Shown piece by piece: positions 56,976 to 57,068 of a stretch of 57,068 bases of DNA. Made by a program: the position numbers and the translations under genes. This DNA is from an uncultured bacterium (GTDB lineage: Bacteria > Nitrospirota > Thermodesulfovibrionia > Thermodesulfovibrionales > CALJEL01), in contig CALJEL010000008.1 in NCBI GenBank assembly GCA_938074335.1, positions 1-57,068 of the forward strand, read 5' to 3'. The number at the start of each line of letters is the position of its first letter. Position 1 is the first letter of the stretch. The notes beneath the pieces were generated by a model. It ran no database searches, had not been told where the DNA came from, and worked only from the letters and a program-made list of their open reading frames with translations.

Positions 56976-57068
56976 ATGAAAAATGTCCTTATAGTTGACG
57001 ATGACAGTGAGATAAGAAAGGTTCTGAGAGAAGCCCTCATTATCCATGGCTATACGCCTGTGGAGGCC
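56976..57068 (+). CDS. Response regulator receiver protein (5' end only)
   Basis: Partial gene truncated by the window end. MKNVLIVDDDSEIRKVLREALIIHGYTPVEA is a canonical receiver-domain N-terminus with the DDD acidic pocket. Its output domain lies outside the window. Confidence 0.85.
   Translation, partial: MKNVLIVDDDSEIRKVLREALIIHGYTPVEA

Overview
The window is a gene-dense bacterial chromosome segment of moderate, AT-leaning base composition with many AGG/AGA arginine codons. It has operon-like gene strings with 1-14 base overlaps, double-membrane (Gram-negative) envelope genes (beta-barrels, TolC, RND pump, lipoproteins), an Fe-S aconitase, SelB, and a P. furiosus encapsulin-type ferritin domain. 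My best guess is a Nitrospirota-like anaerobe (Thermodesulfovibrio-type). This rests on gene neighbourhoods and protein flavour only, not on a search.

Layout. 0-2.1 kb: a YyaL/DUF255 protein. 2.2-12.8 kb (minus strand): one long operon-like run, TIGR04219-type outer membrane protein - yajC - HD hydrolase - secD - secF - recJ - relA/spoT - dsbC-like - coiled-coil protein - metallo-beta-lactamase-fold protein. 12.9-14.9 kb: aconitase, divergent from that run; a 35-bp tandem duplication lies between the two promoters. 14.9-16.0 kb (minus): encapsulin-cargo-like ferritin, HExxH protein and GroES-like protein. 16.4 kb: DUF763. 17.6-24.7 kb (minus): a macromolecular-synthesis operon rpsU-yqeY-nif3-dnaG-rpoD continuing into a DUF815 ATPase and a YihY-cNMP fusion. 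25.3-30.5 kb: clpC, a TlpA-like lipoprotein, DUF4416 and an HD-GYP response regulator. 30.8-32.9 kb (minus): obgE-proB.

33.2-40.7 kb is an apparent exopolysaccharide synthesis/export locus: membrane HEAT-repeat protein, processive GT2 synthase, a TPR-glycosidase-like protein, a polysaccharide deacetylase and a TPR/beta-barrel outer membrane protein. It parallels Pga/PNAG logic but has a different composition and is the strongest candidate for an undescribed system. 40.7-41.0 kb: FmdB-type zinc ribbon and tRNA-Ser(UGA). 41.3-41.7 kb: a nucleotidyltransferase pseudogene carrying three copies of a 24-bp repeat. 41.7-43.6 kb: selB. 43.7-50.3 kb (minus): an ArsR-controlled tripartite RND efflux operon ending in two tiny proteins. 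50.4-56.6 kb: glycosyltransferases, a sialidase-fold membrane protein, an ArnT-like GT and UDP-glucuronate decarboxylase, probably for surface glycan decoration. The window ends inside a response regulator gene.

The most striking non-coding structure is a dispersed intergenic repeat family of about 180-340 bp (at 16.1, 24.8, 30.5, 32.9, 41.0 and 56.6 kb, with smaller relatives at 27.8 and 28.5 kb). Copies share complementary ends and conserved internal hairpins, but their interiors are interchangeable: octamer arrays, GCAG-rich inverted blocks, or a nearly identical ~120-bp block. Several transcription units also appear to start with a -10 box 5-7 nt before the ATG and no Shine-Dalgarno, suggesting leaderless mRNAs.
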